From the NCBI GenBank assembly GCA_002343715.1, contig DDSA01000253.1:24390-61906 (forward strand): a stretch of 37,517 nt of DNA, in the 5' to 3' direction. The notes beneath the pieces were generated by a model. The model was not told the origin of the DNA. It searched no databases and saw only the letters and a list, made by a program, of their open reading frames with translations. The position numbers and the translations under genes were made by a program. The stretch is from Phycisphaerales bacterium UBA2402. GTDB lineage: Bacteria; Planctomycetota; Phycisphaerae; Phycisphaerales; UBA1924. Of the stretch, positions 33,225-37,517 are shown one piece after another (positions within the stretch are counted from its first letter, which is position 1; every line of letters starts with the position of its first letter).

Positions 33225-36200
33225 ATGGAACTTCAGGTTCAAACCCCCCAGCGTGCCGCGCGACTCACGAGTGGCTGGGCAGGGCTGGCCGTGCTGTGTG
33301 TGAGCGCTTCCTTTGCACCGGCACAATGGGATATTTCTACAGGTGTGCCGGGCCTCAACAGCGAGGCCTACGCCATGACCACCTGGGATACCGATGGTCC
33401 CGGCCCCAACCCGCCCCGGCTCGTCGTGGCCGGAAACTTCACCAACGCAGGAGGCGTCTCCGCATCACGGATCGCGGTGTGGGACGGTTCGGTGTGGTCG
33501 TCCATCGGATCTGGTGTGCTCTTCAATAACACGATCAACGCGCTGGCCGTTTTTGATGAAGACGGCGCCGGTCCCAGCCCGCCAAGGCTCTTCGCGGCGG
33601 GCGCGTTCACCAGCATTACCCAGGGTGGAACTCCGATGGCGATCAACCGCATCGCCAAGTGGAACGGCTCGGCCTGGGTCGATGTCGGACCGTCCGGGCA
33701 AGGCATCAACGGCTTCGTTCCGGTGCTGTACGTCTCGCGTGTCGACGGCACCCCGGCGCTGTATGCAGGAGGCAACTTCTCAACCGCGGGCGGCATCGCG
33801 TGCTCGAGCATCGCTCGTTGGAACGGTTCGGCCTGGTCTCCTCTCGGCACCGGAACCAACCTTGGCACCTACGCGCTCGTGGACTACGACGACGGCACCG
33901 GCAACGCGCTCTACGCGGGCGGAATCTTCACCTTGGCGGGCGGCGTGGCCTCCGCCCGCATCGCCAAGTGGAACGGCTCGGCGTGGAATGCTCTTGGCGC
34001 TGGCCTAAACGGAAACTGCTGGGCGCTGACAACCTTCGACGACGGCTCGGGCTTGAAGTTGTACGCGGGCGGTGCTTTTACCGTCGCGGGCGGCGGCAAC
34101 GCCAGCCGTATCGCGCGTTGGAATGGCACACTCTGGTCGAACCTGCCTGGAGGCGGGGGAAGCAACGGCGTGGATAACGCCGTCTACGCGCTGGGATCTT
34201 TCAACGACAACAACCAGCCCCAGCTGTACGCGGGTGGAGACTTCCTGAACGCGGGTGGTGTAGCCGCCGCCAGAATCGCCAAATGGTCGCCCGGCGTCTG
34301 GGCGCCCTTGGGTGCCGGATGCGATGACCGCGTCTATGCGCTCATGCGGATGACCGCGGGTGGCCCAACCTCCACGGGGCTGTACGCCTGTGGACGGTTT
34401 GTCAACGTCAACGGAGGCTCCGCCAATCGGATGGCGCGATGGACTGGCCCAGGCTCACAGTTGCCCGCCGCACGACTGCTTCCAGATACCGTCTACGAAG
34501 GCTTCGGCTACCAGCCCGGGAGCATCATGGCCGGTCAGGCCGGCGGCACCGGCTGGGCAGGCCCCTGGACCTCGAACACAGGTCAATGGAATGTCGCCGC
34601 GGGCAGCCTGCCCCACTTCAACGGCGGCGACCCGATGAATCACACGATCGGAAGGGGTGAGGCGTCCACCATGTCGATCATCGAGCGCCCCTTGGACCTC
34701 GGGGGCGGTGCACCGTTGGGTGATCGGCCCGGCACACTCTGGTTGAGTTTCATCGCGCAGCAAACGGGCGGTTCGGTCGGGTTGACATACCTGGGTGTCC
34801 AACTACCCGTCGGCCCCGCCGGTCGGTTCATCTTCTTCGGGCAGCCCTACGCGGAATCGACGTGGGGCATCGACGGCGGCATCGGCGGCGGCCATCGCCA
34901 GTCCACCGTACCGGCGACGACCAAGGCGCTGCTGGTCATGCGGATCGACTTCAAGACCGGCCCCGATGATTTCCGCTTATGGATCAACCCGTCACTCTCC
35001 ATCGAGCCGGAGGACCATACCGCGGCGGTGACGGCGCTCAACTTCGTGGATATCCACAGTGTGACCAGGGCGCAGGTCCAGTTGGGCCGCGGGGCCGCGG
35101 CGTACTCCGGCGAGATCGATGAGATTCGCATCGGCAACACCTACGAGGATGTCACACCCTTCGAGAAAATCTACGCCTGCAAGAAGCAGATCTGGTCCGT
35201 GGTCAATCGCGATGTTCCACCACCTCGCATCGCGCCGGCCATGACCTTCGTTGAGGCTCGCGCCACTAGCCTGGCGTTCGGCGGCTGGGTCGGCGGCACC
35301 TCGTACCTGAACGACACGTGGGAGTGGGATGGGTCGGCATGGGTGCAGCTTCCCGCGGCGATCCGTCCTTCCGCGCGTGCGCTGGCAGGCATCGCGACCG
35401 ACACGTTCCGAGATCGAGCCGTGCTCTTCGGTGGTGAAGGCGGTGTCGGCGTGGCCGGCATCCGCGGCGATACGTGGGAGTTTGATGCGCTGACCGCAAC
35501 GTGGACACAGATGGTCGCTCCCGGCCCGGCGGCCCGCTCCCGCCACGCGATGGCCTTTGACTCGGCCCGCGGCGTGACGGTCCTCTTCGGCGGTTGGACA
35601 GGCACGGGGCCGTTGACCGACACATGGGAATGGAACGGTGCCGGCTGGGTCCAGGTCGGACTCGGCGGCCCGGCACCGACACCCCGATATTCACCCGCGA
35701 TGGCGTATGACGCCCACCGTCGCCGGGTGGTTCTCTTCGGCGGCCAGACGGCCGGAGGCTCGTCGGTATTGGGAGATACATGGGAGTGGGACGGTGTGGT
35801 CTGGTCGCTGGTCCGCACCAGCGGCCCGCCCGCCCGCACCATCTCGGCCATGGCCTTTGACTCAAAGTGCAACCGTGTCGTGCTGCACGGCGGGTACAAC
35901 GGGACGCAGTTCCTGAGCGATACATGGGAGTGGGACGGCGCTGAATGGGTGCGTGCGGAGGACACCCCCACCGCGCACGGCCAGAGCGGCATGTGCTACG
36001 ACAACGCGCGGAACAGGATGGTCTACCTCAACGCCGATCTGTTCTCACAACCCGGGATGAACAGCACGGAAACGCTCGAACGGCGATGCGTCTGCGAATC
36101 GGAGGGGATCGAGCGCGGACCCGCGGGCATGATCGCCTACCCGCCGAACCTCGAACCCGGCTCGCTCGATGAAGGTTCGTGGATCATCGACATCCAGGGA

Positions 36201-37517
36201 CGCGTCAGTTCGCTCCACCCCACGCTCAACACCCAGTTGGTGACGTGGTTGAAGGATTTCCCCTGCGACCCTGCGATCGGCGGCGACCCACCGCCCCCGG
36301 AGACGGACCTGCCTAACTGCGATGCGGACCTCGCGGCACTGGGTATCACCGGCGTGAGTTGCGATGAGTTCGCGGAGACCATCCGCAAGTGGGACGAGCA
36401 GATCCTCGAGGAAGTACGCAACGAAGTCGATCCCTTCACGCCCGACAGCGATGCCATCGTCACCTATTCCTACCACAACCCCCCCGCGTATTGCCCCTGC
36501 CCCGATCAGCAGTATCTCTTCGGCGGGCGGGACATTGTCTTCGTTCACGGGCTACGTCTGGACCCGCTCTTTGAACGGCTGGTCTGCAGCGAGTCCACCG
36601 CGCCGGGGGCCTACACCAAATGGCCTGATGACATCAGCGAGTTCTACCCCGGCGGCTACTGGCACGAAGGTGCGAAGCGATACTGGGAGGATCACATCCA
36701 TGAATATATGACCAGCCGGGGCTTCAGAAACCGCTACATCATCGTCAGTTATGCCGCGACGCAGCGTCTCGATGTCGCCGCAAGGGCGATGATGCGTCAG
36801 ATCGCGGATGCCATGCAGTATGGCGATGCGGCCCACGGGGTCTACGACCCGATGGGGCGGTACGAGAATAACTTCGGCACGCCCAGTTATGTCGTGGTGT
36901 CGCACTCCACCGGAGCGCCGGTGACCGACATCACGATGTCCGCCGCATCGCGGTTCTCCAATCTCAACGTCGGGCATGTCCCGGAGTTGTGCAAGGCGCA
37001 CGTGTCCATACAGGGCGCCTTCGGCGGAAGTCGTCTGGCCACGGCCGCGATCGTGCTGGGCGGCTACCTCCAGACGAATCCTCCGACGCTCCCTCCCTGG
37101 CTCTGCCCGGCGGTCAACATCCTGCTCGATCTGATCGACATCACCGGTGTCGGCAACAACGCCTGTCGCATCGACTGCGACAACCTCTTCGACTTCCTGC
37201 CGCTGGCACGCAGCAATCTCGTGGACCTGGTGCCGGTGGTCATGCACTACAAATGGAGGTCGTATCAGAACACCACGCCGATCAAGACTCTCACGCTTGC
37301 GGGCGGGCACCCGACCAGTCTCGCGCCGATTAAGTACCTCCTGCTCCAGGGCTTTGACGACAACACCGTGAGTTTCGACAGCGCGCTCTCGAGCGCCAAC
37401 CACCCGCTTCTGAGGCCCGCGGGCTACCGCCCCCAACTCGACCTGCCGGTTCTCTTCGGCAAGGTCTTCGACCGCGGCCTATTCAGCCCCGCGGGTCGGG
37501 GCCAACCCACGAAAGCG
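33225..37517 (+). CDS. Giant secreted protein: beta-propeller repeats, Kelch repeats and alpha/beta-hydrolase-like region; 3' end outside the window
   Basis: 1431 codons with no stop; the frame is open to the window edge. A signal peptide is predicted at 1-33 (cleavage near APA|Q). Residues about 60-410 hold seven repeats of about 50 residues built on LYAGGxFxxAGGxxxxxIAxWNGSxW, enough for one seven-bladed propeller. About 420-645 looks like a LamG/concanavalin-type domain (VYEGFGYQPGSI ... RIDFKTGPDDFRLWIN). About 660-930 carries five or six Kelch-like units (LFGGWTGTGPLTDTWEWNG). From about 1100 the order DIVFVHGL, then VVVSHSTGA with Ser1228 in an S-x-S-x-G elbow, and a Cys-rich stretch, resembles an alpha/beta hydrolase (lipase/esterase). 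Catalytic Asp and His cannot be assigned. Function unknown; surface adhesion or lipid/ester hydrolysis are possibilities. Confidence 0.83.
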   Translation, partial: MELQVQTPQRAARLTSGWAGLAVLCVSASFAPAQWDISTGVPGLNSEAYAMTTWDTDGPGPNPPRLVVAGNFTNAGGVSASRIAVWDGSVWSSIGSGVLFNNTINALAVFDEDGAGPSPPRLFAAGAFTSITQGGTPMAINRIAKWNGSAWVDVGPSGQGINGFVPVLYVSRVDGTPALYAGGNFSTAGGIACSSIARWNGSAWSPLGTGTNLGTYALVDYDDGTGNALYAGGIFTLAGGVASARIAKWNGSAWNALGAGLNGNCWALTTFDDGSGLKLYAGGAFTVAGGGNASRIARWNGTLWSNLPGGGGSNGVDNAVYALGSFNDNNQPQLYAGGDFLNAGGVAAARIAKWSPGVWAPLGAGCDDRVYALMRMTAGGPTSTGLYACGRFVNVNGGSANRMARWTGPGSQLPAARLLPDTVYEGFGYQPGSIMAGQAGGTGWAGPWTSNTGQWNVAAGSLPHFNGGDPMNHTIGRGEASTMSIIERPLDLGGGAPLGDRPGTLWLSFIAQQTGGSVGLTYLGVQLPVGPAGRFIFFGQPYAESTWGIDGGIGGGHRQSTVPATTKALLVMRIDFKTGPDDFRLWINPSLSIEPEDHTAAVTALNFVDIHSVTRAQVQLGRGAAAYSGEIDEIRIGNTYEDVTPFEKIYACKKQIWSVVNRDVPPPRIAPAMTFVEARATSLAFGGWVGGTSYLNDTWEWDGSAWVQLPAAIRPSARALAGIATDTFRDRAVLFGGEGGVGVAGIRGDTWEFDALTATWTQMVAPGPAARSRHAMAFDSARGVTVLFGGWTGTGPLTDTWEWNGAGWVQVGLGGPAPTPRYSPAMAYDAHRRRVVLFGGQTAGGSSVLGDTWEWDGVVWSLVRTSGPPARTISAMAFDSKCNRVVLHGGYNGTQFLSDTWEWDGAEWVRAEDTPTAHGQSGMCYDNARNRMVYLNADLFSQPGMNSTETLERRCVCESEGIERGPAGMIAYPPNLEPGSLDEGSWIIDIQGRVSSLHPTLNTQLVTWLKDFPCDPAIGGDPPPPETDLPNCDADLAALGITGVSCDEFAETIRKWDEQILEEVRNEVDPFTPDSDAIVTYSYHNPPAYCPCPDQQYLFGGRDIVFVHGLRLDPLFERLVCSESTAPGAYTKWPDDISEFYPGGYWHEGAKRYWEDHIHEYMTSRGFRNRYIIVSYAATQRLDVAARAMMRQIADAMQYGDAAHGVYDPMGRYENNFGTPSYVVVSHSTGAPVTDITMSAASRFSNLNVGHVPELCKAHVSIQGAFGGSRLATAAIVLGGYLQTNPPTLPPWLCPAVNILLDLIDITGVGNNACRIDCDNLFDFLPLARSNLVDLVPVVMHYKWRSYQNTTPIKTLTLAGGHPTSLAPIKYLLLQGFDDNTVSFDSALSSANHPLLRPAGYRPQLDLPVLFGKVFDRGLFSPAGRGQPTKA

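Noticed and set aside
33235..33246. GGTTCAAACCCC, like a tRNA T-loop
   Set aside because: It lies in the signal-peptide codons of the giant protein and no cloverleaf can be formed around it.
36552..37436. 294-codon open frame antisense to the end of the giant protein
   Set aside because: The plus frame continues with coherent hydrolase-like sequence; the minus product looks like a shadow.

Overview
The window is chromosomal DNA of a high-GC Gram-negative bacterium, most probably a planctomycete of the Phycisphaerae type. The signs are: secreted proteins ending in a two-repeat GC-type dockerin whose last residue is Cys; a PEP-CTERM-like protein with a PTPG sorting signal and an Arg tail; a prepilin-like protein with an H-X9-DG motif; a large DUF4175-like coiled-coil membrane protein; and LPS functions (LptB, an LpxH-like phosphoesterase). 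No rRNA, tRNA, CRISPR array, insertion sequence or phage gene was recognised. The taxonomic placement is inference from these protein styles.

Layout. 2-5277 (+): the 3' part of the helicase gene hrpA, a 71-residue membrane protein coupled to a phospholipid N-methyltransferase-like protein, and an H-X9-DG prepilin. 5286-9185 (-): a 654-residue protein with faint pseudokinase features, preceded by glmS. 9435-11639 (+): a secreted beta-solenoid-like protein with a GC-type dockerin. 11675-15756 (-): a four-gene unit for a Tat-exported, PaoABC-like molybdenum hydroxylase, ending in a translationally coupled small Cys-rich protein. 15916-18313 (+): hemW, a glyoxalase-fold lipoprotein and a GNAT acetyltransferase. 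18303-19349 (-): a zinc alcohol dehydrogenase. 19843-21848 (+): an LpxH-like phosphoesterase coupled to an MGDG-synthase/UgtP-like glycosyltransferase. 21890-22060 (-): an orphan dockerin fragment. 22140-22625 (-): an NTF2/SnoaL-like protein with a histone-H1-like Lys/Ala tail. 22859-25039 (+): a secreted parallel beta-helix protein with a GC-type dockerin. 25198-25842 (+): a methyltransferase. 25982-26575 (-): the PEP-CTERM-like protein, with a good promoter and terminator. 26874-28900 (-): an operon of a TPR-YggX fusion, lptB and a WCGDC thioredoxin. 29026-30974 (+): a YacL-type PIN/TRAM membrane protein and a lipoprotein. 30981-32768 (-): the coiled-coil membrane protein. 33225 to the window end (+): a very large secreted protein with two kinds of propeller repeats and an alpha/beta-hydrolase-like region, cut by the window edge.

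The genes form three themes. One is the cell envelope: UDP-GlcNAc supply from GlmS, the LpxH-like and lipid glycosyltransferase pair, LptB, and phospholipid methylation. A second is redox and iron chemistry: the molybdenum hydroxylase, the YggX fusion, the thioredoxin, HemW and the alcohol dehydrogenase. The third is a surface or secreted repertoire with dockerin, PEP-CTERM, beta-helix and Kelch domains. I see no defence island or biosynthetic cluster. The items most worth a second look are the pseudokinase-like protein, the TPR-YggX operon, the small Cys protein of the hydroxylase operon, the orphan dockerin and the giant propeller/hydrolase protein.
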